Assembly (NCBI RefSeq): GCF_025370935.1
Contig: NC_133474.1
Span: forward strand, 12,337,160-12,401,159
DNA from: Choristoneura fumiferana
Taxonomy: Eukaryota > Arthropoda > Insecta > Lepidoptera > Tortricidae
Direction of reading: 5' to 3'
Length of the DNA: 64,000 nucleotides
Under the pieces are notes generated by a model that saw nothing but the letters and a program-made list of their open reading frames with translations, made no database searches and had not been told where the DNA came from. Within the stretch, counting starts at the first letter, position 1. Each line of letters begins with the position of its first letter. A program made the position numbers and the translations under genes. Shown here one piece after another: positions 33,704-48,196 of the stretch.

Positions 33704-34665
33704 AGTAAACCAGTGATCGTACCTATATTTTGGCCCAAATCACCCTATGACTGCTAAGTAAACATTTTAGAAATGTATATTTCTATCATAACATTTTATA
33801 ACTACCTAACCTACCTAATATCAAAGAAACCATTTATAGCTTCTATACAACCAAGAGAACCTAACGTAACGGATCCTTTTTACTATTACTTAAAACATTA
33901 TCGAAAATACAATCTGAAACATAGATGCACAGAAAAACCAGAAAAATAGACCAGCGCGTAGTGCGGTATAGCACGTGGCACGGAAAATGACCGTAAAAGT
34001 AAAAAAATTTGGAGTTGAAATAAAAAAAATACAAAAAGACTCCAAAAACCAATCTTTATTACAACATTATATTCCGAATCTTTAGGGTGTAAAAATGTTC
34101 ATAGTTTCATAGTCTCCTCAAAAAATCAAATAGAGATCTATGGATTTTGCCTTAAACCTGGCAACGATGGCGCCGCTGAGGTTGTCGCATGCGCCGCTTC
34201 CCAGCGTTGCGCAAGAACAAGTGCGGCGCGCCCACGGCGCGGGCGCCGCCTCTGCGGCAGCAAGTTCATTGTCACCTAGCTGAACTTAACGTGCCTACTG
34301 ACCTGCCTACTCTTTAGATGAGCATTTTCTTTCTACAGCGGCACTCACTTTACTAACAGAAGATTTATTTTGTCTTCTTTCTTTGGTAGGTACTTTAGTT
34401 AACGAGCAATATTTATGTTATAGATGTATGTAGATATCTTCCTACCCAAGTTGCGGTGGCCGTTAGGGTGGAACGATGGTCGTATTTTGAAAGTGAGGTT
34501 ACGAGGAGAGGATGATCACTGTCATAGAAGTTGCCAGTTTTCATTTTATGTGGTTATGAACAATATATAGAGGTGACAGCAAGATCTCATCAATTTGGTA
34601 TTAGATTGTCAAACACTAGAATATTTATCTTGTACTTTCTACTCAAGTGGCCGTGTTCGTATGTA

Positions 34666-34796
34666 CAGTCAGCATCAAAAGCAGCGCATCACTTTTTTAC
34701 TCTGTCGCATTGACACTTTGACAATTGCATGGCGATTAGTACCGTGGTTGTAAAACGCAAAGTACGAAAGTGTATAGCTACTTTTGATGCCGACTG
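34666..34796. repeat. TA-flanked MITE (CAGTCAGCATC ends)
   Basis: CAGTCAGCATCAAAAGCAG and CTACTTTTGATGCCGACTG form the terminal inverted repeats. TA dinucleotides flank both ends. Confidence 0.7.
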
Positions 34797-35504
34797 TAAT
34801 CAGCCAAATAGTGGTCTACCACGATTAAGTGCACATAAAGCAATAAGGCGAATAGACGTGTCTGTCAACTTGAAAGTTCGACTTTAGCGACATATTCATT
34901 TGATAGGAACTTGTTTAAAAATGGATAGACTACTTATTTGGCTGATGGTACATCAAAAGTATTAGGAATTAGGTGTACCCACCGCAAAGTTTTTTAACTG
35001 GCCTGGCCTAGGTAGGTCCGTCCATCACGATTTTTCTTTTTTCGTGTTCTCATTATTCACTCAAAAGTGATCTTCAGTAAATTGTTCCGTGCCGTAATCC
35101 ATCAATCACTTTCAGTGAAATTTATTATTGTTTCCATCAAAAAGATTTTCGGCTCAATTTTTCATTACCGTAAACCGTATCGCATTAGCTTTTTAATGTC
35201 AAGGGATGTTTTGAAAAAGAATATAATGTCTGCTTTAATTTATTATTCACAACTCTCCTTCAGAAAAGTAACTTTTCTTCCCTGACGAGAGGGAGCAAAG
35301 TGCTACTTTTCTGTTCAAGGCTTTCTAAGTATTTTATTGCAAATGCCATTTATTGAAGTTGATAATTGTAAAGCCACGCCATTTTCAATGCTGGCTGTTC
35401 TTTAATAATATTTAAAATTAATTTTTAAGTTTCTTAATGCTCCGTGTGAAAAGTTGTATGAGCCACTCGGGAGCAATATTATTTTCATCTTGGGCGTTAA
35501 CACT

Positions 35505-35600
35505 TGAATCCCTCATTACGCTCAGGATTCTACTTTAGAATCACTCGCTACGCTTAGGATTCTATTGTAGAATCCTTCGCTACATTCTGGATTCAATGTA
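35505..35600. repeat. imperfect tandem/inverted short repeats
   Basis: Three to four units built on AGAATCCTTCGCTACG / CAGGATTCTA, each internally complementary. Confidence 0.5.
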
Positions 35601-36057
35601 CGCCTTCGCCGTAAATACACCATTTTGCTCCCTTGTGACACAAATAACTATTATGGCCTCATAATTTTCCCTGAGCTTTTACTCCTTGCAGTTTTTCCTA
35701 ATTATCTGAATACAAAACAAGAGGTGGTTCTATGTGGGTCTGTTTTTCACTGGTCATTCTTGTACCTACTTACATTGACTTGTTGCGACGAAGTTCACGA
35801 AACTCGCTTAACACTAATTTTATTACATGAAGGTACCTCAGTGACTAGAACGCATTAAAAAAAACGTGAAAAATAAACTAGGCCTGGGAATAGAACCTGG
35901 CCTCCACATCATTCCGTCACAGTAGAGAAAACGAGCAGTATTCCGTCTCGGCAGCGTCCTTGAAAATAATTACCTACAGAAACGCGCGATAGGGTTGCCT
36001 ATACCTAGTGCCATCCACGAAGACGCGTGATTTTGTCAAAATTAGACAATAATGACA

Positions 36058-36190
36058 TTGTTTGTTTGTTTGTTTATACTCTTTATTGTACAAAAAGGAA
36101 AAACAAAAAGGTTACATAAATAAAAGTTGGGTTAAGTACAAAGGCGGACTTATCCCTGCAGGGATCTCTGCCAGTCAACCTTTGAGTGGT
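36058..36190 (+). repeat. LINE-like 3' tail fragment
   Basis: GTTTGTTTGTTTATACTCTT TATTGTAC and AGGCGGACTTATCCCTGCAG are a recurrent lepidopteran retroelement tail, as I remember it. Sequence around it (35922-35948 and 36769-36793) repeats in inverted orientation. Confidence 0.5.
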
Positions 36191-39100
36191 AGAGGAGCAA
36201 TCCAAAAAACAAGGATCGACAAATAGAGCAAAACATTTGAATAAATATAAATGCATATATAAACCATTGCAATAAGAACCACGGCACGGCTCATCGTGAA
36301 TGACTCTACCTATACTCTACTAACTGTCACTCTTCAGTTATGTACCTATTTGATTTGATAATGTCACATGAAATTTAAAGTAGGGAAAGGATTAGGAGCT
36401 TTAGGAAATTATCATTATTTTAATAAACCACAAAACGTATTGTTTTTAAACGGTTTTATTTAGCTTCATCACCACGTATATTCGTTACCTATAAATTAGC
36501 TACGGGGAAGTATTTGCGCCTCTTCTGGGATGTGCGAAATACTACTTAGGCCTAAACTTTAGGTAGGTAGGTACCTGCATTGATTTAATTTTGGTTATTG
36601 CGTTACGTTCAATGAGTATACAGTCGCGAAACCTATAGGTAATTAACACAAATAAAAAATAACTTAACACAAAATAAACACGGAAAAATAATACTTAATA
36701 TTTTTAGTCTTACCTTTCCGACTGAATTTAAACATCCGTACACCGAACAAACGAAGACGGTGTCCCTACTGCTCGTTTTCTCTACTGTGATTCCGTGCTT
36801 CACTAAATTCACCAAGCCGATCTATGGCATACATGATGTTTCCCAATGTGTTTTCGTTATTCTCAATGAATATGAGGTTTTTTTAACACTGATAACACTG
36901 TTAGTGGCTGAAGAGCCTGAAAAGATTACCTCTGTTTTTAACAATCTTAATATCTAGCTTTACCCTTTAACTAACATTTGAAACTAAATCTTGCAAGTCG
37001 ATTTTTATTCATTTCCCATTCGATTGACATTAAATTTAGTATGCCCAATCCAATGATAATGCAATAATAAAGTGATAAAGGCTTGGAAAAGACTGGTGGC
37101 TACTTTGGGCAAAGTATTAGCTTCACAATTCAATGGAATAACGTTGTTAGCCATCTGGGCACAATGAGCAACAATGATGATCTGTTTGAAGTATTAGTTA
37201 CTGGTACCTACCTACGACGTTTTATATTTGCATCATTTTCCAAATCGAAAACGACTGTTGATAATTTTAGTCAATAATGTGTTGCTTAAATACGCACTAG
37301 AGAACACTTGCCGAGCCGCAATATAGCGCGTAGTCGTGGCCAGGCTGTACTGCGGCGCGTGCACTGTGCACTTCGTTTTCCGCGGCCCCGGCCACTCTGT
37401 GCTGCGCTATTGTGCTAAGACATGCTCGTGTTTTATCTATCCAACGCTTATAAGTTAATTAGGAGCATCTGCGCGTGCGCCGCGTCTTACAATGAAGCCT
37501 TTCAGCGGCGGCGCTTTTGACGCATCCACATAATTAACCCGGCTATGTACGAGTATCAGAAGTTATTGTCCGATACACAATTGCTGTTCGATGAGATATC
37601 TATAGCATTATTTATTCAATTTGATAGATAATGTTACTGTGTAGTCTGTTCATAATATGTCGAGATGAAATTATCAACAGACTGTAATAAATTGAATGTT
37701 TTTAAACATGACGATAGGATCGCTTGCGAGCTGCAACGCTTGCTTAAAGGGATTAGTTGGCGTTATTGTCCTAATATATATTTATCAATTGTGTTTTTCT
37801 TTATTTTTGTACGATTAAATGTTTGTTATAATATTACATACATAAAATATAGCGGAGGCGAATTCACACAAAGTGAATGTCTAATTAATAATAAGAACCT
37901 TTTCACAGTAAATATTGTAAGTGCAAAGATTCCTTCACTGGCATAAAATTAATATTTCTGGTACCTAAAACTTTCAAGGTACTCGAGATTAAAATCAGTA
38001 GATTGAGCGCGAATTCCTCGGTATAAGCTCACGGGCGACATCGTCCCATGCAGCCCCACTCAAGTTATCTCCACTTGAATTTCCTGGATTCTGATCAAAT
38101 ACTATGTGCATTCTTTAAGTATCTAAAACGAGGACCTGTTAAAATTTCAACATTCTTCGGTTAGAATTTTTACCACTTTTGGTCTAAAAATAAGATTTGT
38201 TTACAAACAATGTTCCTCACAAGCCAAGAAGATTGTATTCTTTATAACTGTTTCCCTATTTTCATAAGTCAGTTGTTTTTTGTATATACTTAATCCTCTT
38301 GACGTTTGAAAGGCTAATTGATCAAAGCGACATGTGTTCGGAATCCATGAATTTTCTCCGTTGTTTTAGCTATCTTTATTTTTTTTTACAGAAATGGCGC
38401 TTAGCAAAGTCTTTCAACCGTCGCTATGATTATTACAAAGTAAAAAAGAATACGGTTAGAAGTATTGATTCCGTAACGTGGAACGGTGTGGCGGTTTCGG
38501 ATTAGGTACCTCGCGGGCCACGATTGTTGCGCGGTTGACAATATTGACATCACGCTCTCGGGACATTGTCGGCGGTCGCGCACCAACGCCGCTCCAACAA
38601 TTCACTCGATATTACTTCATTACTCGACATTGATCTGCTGTTGCACTAAGCTTTTGATTTGGAGCCCGTCAAAAGTAAAATACTTAATACCGGCGATAGC
38701 CAGCTCTGATAACCTTCCTTGTCAGTAACGTTAGCAGTATTGATTACAACAAGATAATATCAATTTATGATGTAAATTGAGGTTAAATAAGTACAAATAT
38801 AGATTCGTTTAAATTAAATGTGACAAATAACATGCATCAAAAGTAATATTTACTTTCAGCCAGTCCAATTTTAATCATCATTTCAGACAAATTACCTATA
38901 CAGTATACCTACCCATCCCAGCGTATCCTAGGTATCTATTCAAATTGATGCATTATATGCAATAATTAGGATTTATTGCCCTTCATGAATCATAATTGAG
39001 ATAACACATTATGTCTTTAAGTGTACTTTTCTTTTATATAAGCGAATAGTGTAAGTAGGTACTTACGCTACATACCTATAGGAGAAATAAGCACAAAACA

Positions 39101-39540
39101 GCACAATATGTTAATGTATTTATCTATTATGGCCTTATCTTTAAAAACGAGCATTTGTAACTGGACTCCATGCTAATTTGTCTCTAAGGTTTTTCAACAT
39201 TCAAGTCACGCGAATGACTGTCACCCTGTCGCGCACTTTCATATTGAACTGTCGACTATTAATAGAAACTCGTAAATCGGATAGAGTTTCTGTATTGCAT
39301 AAGATTTTGAGGACTATCGTTTGGATTGTTTATTACTGTCACGTGTGAACAGTAGGCTGTTGGAAAACATAGGTATCTACAAGCTACAACGTATTTATGA
39401 AGCTTCTACCATGGGCTTCTACGCGCATACAAATGTAGAAACAAAATAGCATAATTCAATGTTTTGACTTTCGAATATACCGGTAGGTTTAAAAAAGGTA
39501 ATTACTCGTAGGTATATATAATAATAGGGTGCGAAACAGG

Positions 39541-39775
39541 CTAGTGGTCGCCTGATGGCAATAAGCAAAACAAGCCACAGACAGTTGTAAAAAAATAAAA
39601 ATAATAAGAATGCAGATGCATTGCCAGTCCAGAAGGCTATGATCCTCATACTCATGCTAGTATTTAATTTCTCTGGTTGCCTTACTCCTCACGCCAGAAT
39701 ACGACAGCGCAAGCAGTGTTGCTTGGTAGCAGGATTAACGTGTAAGATTGTGGTAGTGGTCCGGGCAGACTTTAA
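39541..39775 (-). repeat. LINE tail fragment, family L
   Basis: Shares GCCTGATGGCAATAAG, TTACTCCTCACGCC and GCGCAAGCAGTGTTGC with the copies at 58688 and 59945. Diverged. Confidence 0.55.
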
Positions 39776-41230
39776 CCAAGGTCCACCACTAAGTTTCATT
39801 ATACTGTAATCAAAATGTTAAGCATTAGTATAATGTAAAGACCAAATTGAAACAAGGAAAACAGGAGTTATTTGTAGCTCCGTATCGCAGTTCTTCCGGC
39901 TTTATTTGTTTGTTAATAATGATGAAAATAAGCTTTAAAATGTTTCTCTGTAATGCGAAGAGTGAATGAAATTAAATTACCCATTGATATGATATGGGCG
40001 AGTGTGACGCGACGCGACTGCGGCGATGCGGGAATTTAATAGGGTTACCACTTTGCCCGTCTGTTAAAATTATGAAACATTCACCTAAGCGCTATTTAAA
40101 ATTCTGTTTACTAAAAAGTAAACCAATATTATGTTTATTGGTGTTTGGACTTGGGTGTCTATTTTATATTGTGTGGCAAATTTCGATAGGTACCTACATA
40201 CCTACTAGTTAGAAAAAAAACACAAACTTCAGTCCAAACCTAAAATTCAATGTCAACAAATAACAAAGCACGAATTAAGCAAGTGTACCTTACGTCTTTA
40301 AACAAACCTTTTTCCATCTTTGTAACACAATACTAGCAACAGTGGCGACCCTTATGTGTACGGATAAACGAGATGATTTACGGCACATTCCTGCGGCTCC
40401 GAGGACCAGCTCATGCGCCTGCGCCGGCCGATGGGAACGAGATTACTTCACATTCAACTGATGACAGACTGAGCTCTTTGTCGAGCATTGTTCGGAGGCC
40501 TCAGCCCGCGAGCCGAGGATTAGTCATAGAGCACATAGACAAGTGTACATATGACGGAATGTTTGATGATCGGTGTGTACTTGAAAAGGACTCCGCCGGC
40601 ATTGATGCCCAATTTTGATTCGTCCATATTGAAGGGCGCGTTGTGTTGAATAACAATTTTGATGAATCGTGAATTTAAGGTCCACAATTCCTATAATTAA
40701 AAATTATATCTTCTACTACATGTGAGAAAAATTATAATCATGTAGTATGTAGTAACATGTGCAACTACATAAATACTCTAGACAAAGTTTGAATTCCCTG
40801 ATTTAAATGTTTAATTATTACGTCTGTTCATCAACGCGTAGAGCAGCGCGCTCCATAAAACATGAGCGCTATTTTCAATTCGTATTTTGTATATTAATTG
40901 TTAATGCTTCGCTTAAAATCGGGAGCGGACGTTACGCAATAGGAACCGAGTAAAGCGTTTGTTGTGCGGAAGTGGCCGGCCGGCGCAGGTACTTAATGAC
41001 GGGTCTAATGAACAGGCACTGGCTGCACGCTGGCTGCGCGGGCGCGGCGCCTGCTCATTATGCGTAATGCGCAATACAAACTCCCCATACAGCGCTATAT
41101 GTAGCAATATATCACTTTGATTAAGGATCGCTTGCCTAGCGAGGACTAGATAAGGTACATCATTTATTTAATTCATATTATTAATGAGGTTTACTTCTAA
41201 ATTCTATCTATCTAAAGTCGTTAGATGGTA

Positions 41231-41362
41231 CAGTCGAGTTCATAAACTCGTGAGCAAAAATTTGATCAAAAATATCTGAATACGACTCTATTGTTAATGG
41301 CGTACAAGCGTGTTCAGATGTTTTTAATCAAATTTTTGCTCACAAGTTTATGAACTCGACTG
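41231..41362. repeat. TA-flanked MITE, family A (complete copy)
   Basis: CAGTCGAGTTCATAAACTCG and TGAGCAAAAATTTGATC on the left are mirrored on the right, ending CTCGACTG. TA on each side. The best-preserved family A member here. Confidence 0.8.
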
Positions 41363-43093
41363 TAACTTATTTACATTTAAAATTAAACAGAACACTTTCA
41401 GTTTAACTCTATGACAGGAGCATAAACGGACCACCGAGGCTAAAGCAATAAAAACTGACCCAATCCATGATCTCACAAATTAACGCCAAACTTTAACGCC
41501 ACTCGTATTTTAACTCCGGCGATCTAATTTTACTCGTACGACGTTACTGTATCAAGAGCTCGCCACCTTTTTAATTACGGAGTATAGGATTACTCGGGTA
41601 CATTTCATTGCTGAAATTTAAACTGTGTCCGCGCAAAAACATCTGGTCCCGCAAAAAACGTCACGCTCCGCAAAACATGCTCGCCAGCTGTCTGGTGTTA
41701 CTCTTGGTTTCTGATTAAAAAAAGTTTACTTACATCAGTCGATTCGACAGCGACCGACGTGACCGTGCAGCGGCGCAAGCACAAAGTATAAAACTCTCAT
41801 TGAGAACTTTGATCGTTCTTCACCATCAATATAACCACATGAATGGGAACCGTAAAATACATTTTATTTCCTTATTGGTACATAAACAGTAATCTAAATA
41901 TAAGTTCGACCACCTGGTGCACGCTTGCTCGTAACTTCGAGTGCAGGGAACATAATTTATGACACTTCAAGCTCTACACAATGCAACCGCAAAAATAACC
42001 CTTGACTATTTTTCTATTGGACAAATTATAGTCATAATATTCTTAGTTACTGCGGGCTATTTTATTTAAGTTAGTTATTTTATTTTTTTAACGAATTGTG
42101 TTCTCGTATTGATGCTACCCCTATGCTAACATACGGTCGCAATAAATTAATTCTGTGTAAACAGTACCGTGACGTCTATTACGCTGGGAACTATTGGCTT
42201 GCTTTAACTTAAGCACTTCACTATTATTATTAATTAAATGTGTATTTTACTTTTAAATTATCTTGTGAAATATAAAGATTAGAGAATTGCTAGATCCGTT
42301 TCATATTCATAATCATTTTTTCACTTTAAGTGTGGATTACAATTTACAATATTCTCATTCTAAGGGTTATTTACACACTTAGCCAGTTCTAGCATTACCT
42401 TATTTCCTGAATGTGAACTCTACTTTCAGTGGTGAATTTAATATAATGTGATAAGTACCTATACGTTAATGCATTATGTAGGTATAGGTAGGTACTAAAA
42501 CTTCGTTGAACGTTTTCAGGGCAATATGTGGTATGAGCGATGTAACAGCAGCTGCTTCTCAGCGAGCAGCGCAGCGGTGCTTGCAAAGTCGATATTAATA
42601 AAAAAATGGGCTTTAACTTATTAACCTACTAAACTGTTATCTGCATTTGTTAGTCATAAACCTTAAAATTTTATACGCGTCGAAGAACCTCAAAATGTGT
42701 ACGGTAGCAGTAAAATTTTGTGAAAAGCATCTTAAGTGACCGTTTGACTAATTGACCACTATCTTTATCACAGTGGACGCCAATTATTTCAAATACCAGT
42801 CAGTTACAGTGGGTGTGTTTTTCTGTGGATAGTAATTCTCAGAGTCGCGGCGTGGGAGGTCCTCACAGATAGCTATCGATTATTTCCAAGTGAATTCAAT
42901 TGATTGACTATACGCGATATTGATCTATCTATTTCACAGGCGGGTTGTGGTTCTTTAGCTTTTTTATTTTAATTAAGCGAGATTTAATCAAATAATATTT
43001 TAAATTTTGGTGTTCTCACCGTTCAGTTTAGCTACGATTCATTTGGTATTAATTTCGTTCATTGATATCTCAATTAACTAGTGACGGATTTAA

Positions 43094-43427
43094 CTCTTAC
43101 AAAGTCCCGTGCCGATACAATATTGACGATACGAACGATATTTTATGCCAGACTTTTTACTCTAGGATTCAGTTACTAAAGAAACTATACGACTAGCATA
43201 CCGTTGTACCTAAAAAGTTGTGTTATCATGTGAAGTCCATTTATTTTACATAAATAAATAAATAAAAAAATATGTAAAAAATGGACTACACATGATAACA
43301 CAACTTTTTAGGTACAACGGTATGCTAGTCGTATAGTTTCTTTAGTAACTGAATCCTAGAGTAAAAAGTCTGGCATAAAATATCGTTCGTATCGTCAATA
43401 TCGTATCGGCACAAGACTTTGTAAGAG
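43094..43427. repeat. long near-perfect hairpin
   Basis: Two arms of about 150 bp (43094-43243 and 43278-43427) are reverse complements with four mismatches by hand count. The loop is AT-rich with AAAT repeats. No terminal motif of a known transposon class was recognised. Confidence 0.85.
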
Positions 43428-46400
43428 GTACGTAAAAGTGTGAAATTTCTATTACATAATAAAAGCTCTGCCTTTTCTACAGTCATAGAAGCCCAATCGA
43501 CAGTTTAGCTTATACTACAGTGACGCCATTAGGATTTTTTAATAATCTTTTTATTCATTTCATAACTATGGAAGGCGTCAAAGACTGTGTTATTTTTCTA
43601 CTCAAGCAGCTTATATTTGATAAGCCCCATAATCCTTTTCGGGCAAATGGGTACCTGCGTGCGTCTGTTAAGTTCAATAAGTAGTGGAACAAAAGTATAG
43701 AAACAGCATGCCTGCCTCGATATTGAGCGGAAACAGAAATGTAAACAGTTTTCAATCATAGATCGCATATTTTTTATTTATATGCATAGCTTCAAAACTG
43801 GTGTTAGTGCTAACTTACTCGTAATTCAAATCCAGACACTGATTATGTTTGCATAACGAAAAAAATCCTAGAGCTACATTTTAACTGAAGGATACGTGGT
43901 GCTACAACAACTCGTTTTCCACCGGGTTGTCTATTTTTTATGTGACGTCAATGGTAATAGAATATATAAATATAAATAAATAAATAAAACTATGCAGGTT
44001 TCCGGATAAAATTGTTCACTTCACGCCCCTGTCCTTCACAAACTCACAGGTAGCGTAAGTCATAATTATGACTTTTAACTGACTAATAGAGGAAACATCT
44101 TTTACGAGAACCTACTCTGAAAAGTAAGAACATCAGGGGAATACCCGTATAATTTGATGCGAATTTTTGTTCTAGCTCCATTGAAAGTTTTTTAATCGAT
44201 ATTCGGTATGTTTTGATAATGTGAATAAAACAAAAAGCTCCAGCTTAACTATTTGAAGTTGATAGAACGACGCTATTACATTACACGGGTTGCCGGTGCC
44301 CTGCTGCATAGCGTGCCTGACAGAATGACGTATGACGTATGGAGGAGCATCCCTTCGTCACGTCCCTTCACTTTGTAGCCAGCCGCTGACAATTTAAACA
44401 ATTAAGTTGTCACAGCACCGCATTCACGTGAAGTGTTAGAACTAGCTCTAATTATAACTTACATAATTATGATGGTGCGCCGGGAAACGACTTGCTGAAA
44501 AGTACCCTCCGTAAAGGGAGTTATGTCACTTAGTAATGTACATAGTATATGCAGTTATTTCTGCAGTCATACGACACAATAATAGTCATTATTGTTGAGG
44601 GTACGTATATGTATGGGTCTTCGAAATGTACCTACTCGTTTATATATTAAGTTGGTGTCATTTGTTTGCGAAACACGTCTCCCATTAGTATTATATTAGT
44701 AGTAGGTATATGCGCAAATTTATCGTATTTATTTAACGGGTCCTAAACGTAGGTAAGTATATTATTTAATTCACATAAATTAACACGTGTTAAACCTTTT
44801 CATGTTTTTAAATTTGACTAAAAAGCGAAATAATATAGGAAGTACCTAGTAATTTTGAAGGTATTTTACTGGTTATTAAACGGTTCAGTATTTTCAAGTG
44901 TGCTCTTCTATCTGCCTAAAAAGAAGGCCAGTAGAGTAGAGCTAAAGAAATAATTGTTGTTAACGTCTTTCTTGTTGTTTCTCGTAAATAAAGTACTGAA
45001 AACGTTTACGACCTCTGGAAAAGGCAATGACTTCTATTGTGTTGGGAGTTGTTATCATTACGACTGATTTAGACATGATAATAAGAGGTTTCGCTAAACA
45101 CTGCCGCTAGTGAGCCTGGCGGGGCTGTCGCAAGCTCAGCCGGCACATTTGTATACCATTTAAGGTGCCCATTTTAACGACATAATGTCTTTTTAAATTT
45201 ATTACTTAGTAAATAATGCTGATGAGGTTATTCTGTATGTACCTACAACAATGTCCAAGATGTGAGTTTGTGGTAATTGCGCGTAGTTGTCGTTGCGTAA
45301 GGCATCTGGTGAACAGAGTACTACATGACGTCACACGAGGTTTCGACATGGACAAACAATGCCGCAAGACAGTCGCACGAGCATGTGTGCGCCCATTTCT
45401 AGACAAGTGAAAATAGTGTTGGATTAAGATTGGAGGTGCGCTCATTGCGCATGCGAGGAATGAGGCGTTTACCTACGTGTCCCGTCACTAAATGAAATGT
45501 CTAACTGTACTCATTTAGTTCACCAAAATTGGTTATGTGGCATTCTTTGCAGTATTATTTTCTCTTAGACTAGTGCATAGGTCCCCACACTTTTAGACTA
45601 CTGCTTTCTTAACATTGTTTTTTTTTTCAAGTCTTTGTTTTAAATGTGGTTTGTTTGGGTATGTAGAATTCTCGCAGGTCTTCTTCGATCGCTGGGGCTC
45701 GAAATACCTACATATTTTGGGCTTCACTGGTCTAATGGCATGAGGGCACTACAACGTTAGGTTTAGAGAACTATAAAATGCAATTTTAAAATCCACCACC
45801 AAGAAATGAGAAGTTCACTTTATATTTTACAAACTCATTAGGTACTATATAAGTATAGAGCTACGGATCATGCGCACTTGGTGTTTTCGACCCTTTTATT
45901 TGTTCAAACTACCATTAAACTAGCGGTCAGTCTTTATTAACCCGTATGAGAAGATTTAATTTAATAGAAGCTGACTGAGATAAGCATTGGTTAATGAAGA
46001 TAAATAGAATTCTGATTCAAAGCAGAGAATGCCGTGCCGGCGCGGCGGGGCCTGTAATTAGGTATCTATGCAATTAATGGTCATGGAGTACGGATACCAA
46101 GCATTTAATGAGTTCAGGAATCCAAATTATTTGGTCTGACGTGCATTCTGGTTACTCGGTAAGCTAGTAATCATTTTATTTCGTGCTAAATAAAAATAGC
46201 GTTAAATACTAGTGAAAGTGTTCACTGTTCTTGCGTACACTGTAGTTTGTTCAACTAATTAATAAATTTATGGCTCACATTTGGAACCAGCTGTGAGACG
46301 TCGGAAAGCCATAACAAATGGAAAGTAAATCTCCCCAGGCGTATTGTCCATTGAATTGTGATTGGAGGTGTGAAGAAGACCGGGTCGGGGGTCGGCATCT

Positions 46401-48183
46401 CAGGCGCACCGCGATATCCGGAGTCCATACGAATATCGAGAGTTTGCCTTATAAGTTGCGCTTACATGAGTTATACGTAAACATTAACTGCATTATGCGC
46501 GGCGCGGGTGGTCTCCCAGAATCAGCCGGTACCACGAAATCGTCAATTAAGAAATTATAAACAACTTTAAATTTATGTTATTAAAGCACTGTCATGACAT
46601 CGGGCTCATGAACATTGTTTATTGATTTTACAATTACGTTGTATCATTATTTATAATTTAATTAAAAATGTTTTTAAAAATTAGACTTTTTCATTTACCA
46701 ACACAAAATATACAGCCGTTATAAAATTATATATATTAAGTGTAAAATAGGAGTGAGACCCAGCGATATCGCTGGTTGGTTGGTGGTTAACGAAGTTTGA
46801 TAAAGCATTCCATATATGATTACACGTATACGTATGGGTAAGTATCAGAGGAGTCATGTTGGCTAGTGCAGCGTAGTTCGTGATCCGGCTTTCTCCCGAC
46901 ACCCTAGATGGGCGCAGGCGGTGCGGCTGTCACTCACCGCGATCCGTGAGGGTTTTGCACGAGAACAGGATTTTTCTGTCAAACTATTACTAGCATTTTA
47001 TAATCAGTTGTTTTATTTGTTTTAACTTTAACGGGAAGAAATGCAGCTGTTGACAGAAGCACGAGAAGTAGTTTCCGGAGAAAATTTATTGTTTTACATA
47101 TCTTAAGCTAATATAAAATTGCATTAGTGAATTTGGATCGGTTCATAAACCACTATAAGTATATACCTAGGTATGATTCAAGAACTTGGAGTATCTAAAG
47201 TAGATATGAAACGCATCATGGCATTAACTTAATGAAAACCAATAAAGTACCTACCTATAGGTACTCTTCAGTAGAAAATTGGTTAAATTTAATGAAATAA
47301 TAAAACAAAATGCCGGAATTTATTCATTACATGTAATCAAAACGAACGTTCCAGTAATTCGATAATTTGCGTTTTATTTGGAGAGTGAGGGGAGCCAGCG
47401 GGAGCGGCCCGCACGCATGCTCCACAGATCATATTATTACGAGGTTTATTTAAACCATTCACTGGTTATCAAGCTATAAAATACCTAACTATATGCACAA
47501 AATCGTAAATATTTACTCATCATATTCGCAAACTGCTGGAAGCTGATAATAGGTTCATTAGTTTATCAAAAATGATCTCATAAGTTACGCCATCGCTTTA
47601 TTCCCCGGCGACTGTTAGGTAACATGATAGTCATCGTTACATTAGTTTCACCTCCACCGCGTGCTATTACTTAGCCCCCTCGTATCAGGTAGGGACGGAC
47701 CCTCGCATAACCCTAAAGCAAGGGAGTGTCCGGTCATCATCATTCGACTGATGGCCGACGTAAGCAATATTAGCTTAAAGCCCCAGTAGGTGCATGCGAC
47801 CATAAATCTTTTGTGGCGCGTGCCTTAGTCACGAAACTATCTCATTTCTTAATGAAACCCTTATTATAATCAACCTTATTTAATTTGTGATGTCCAAACA
47901 TTGAATTTGTAATTTCAATTCAACAAAGTATGAACATCCCAAATTTTATCACACAATTAAAAAATTGTATTCCGGCGATCTAGAAACATATTTTTTTTAT
48001 CACGTTTAAAATTTCCCCATGTAAAGAAAACTTTCAACTTACTTTTAAAACTTCTACACACAAGAAATTAACAAGTGATTGTAATCGTAGCTACACATAC
48101 ATAATATTTGCTAGACGGCCTTAACTTTACAATCAAACATTAAACATAGATTTAAAAAAATAAAAAAATTGAACTAGAAAAAT

Positions 48184-48188
48184 AAAAA
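48184..48188 (-). terminator. Pol III terminator of tRNA-iMet
   Basis: A run of five A on the plus strand (TTTTT on the transcribed strand), eight bases past the tRNA 3' end. Confidence 0.7.
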
Positions 48189-48196
48189 CTTCTGTC

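Larger units (their letters stand above)
32160..43090. other. long intron or intergenic stretch, no gene recognised
   Basis: Apart from the repeats listed, mostly AT-rich sequence. Short CpG-rich patches at about 34160-34270, 37300-37510, 38480-38600, 40380-40520 and 41030-41060 stand out. Small ORFs inside some (for example 40373-40618, 81 codons) have no recognised homology and no convincing splice sites. Confidence 0.5.

Noticed and set aside
46318..46560. 80-codon ORF as a small gene
   Set aside because: No recognised similarity, no upstream splice or promoter signal, and the composition shifts to AT-rich codons. Cannot be supported.
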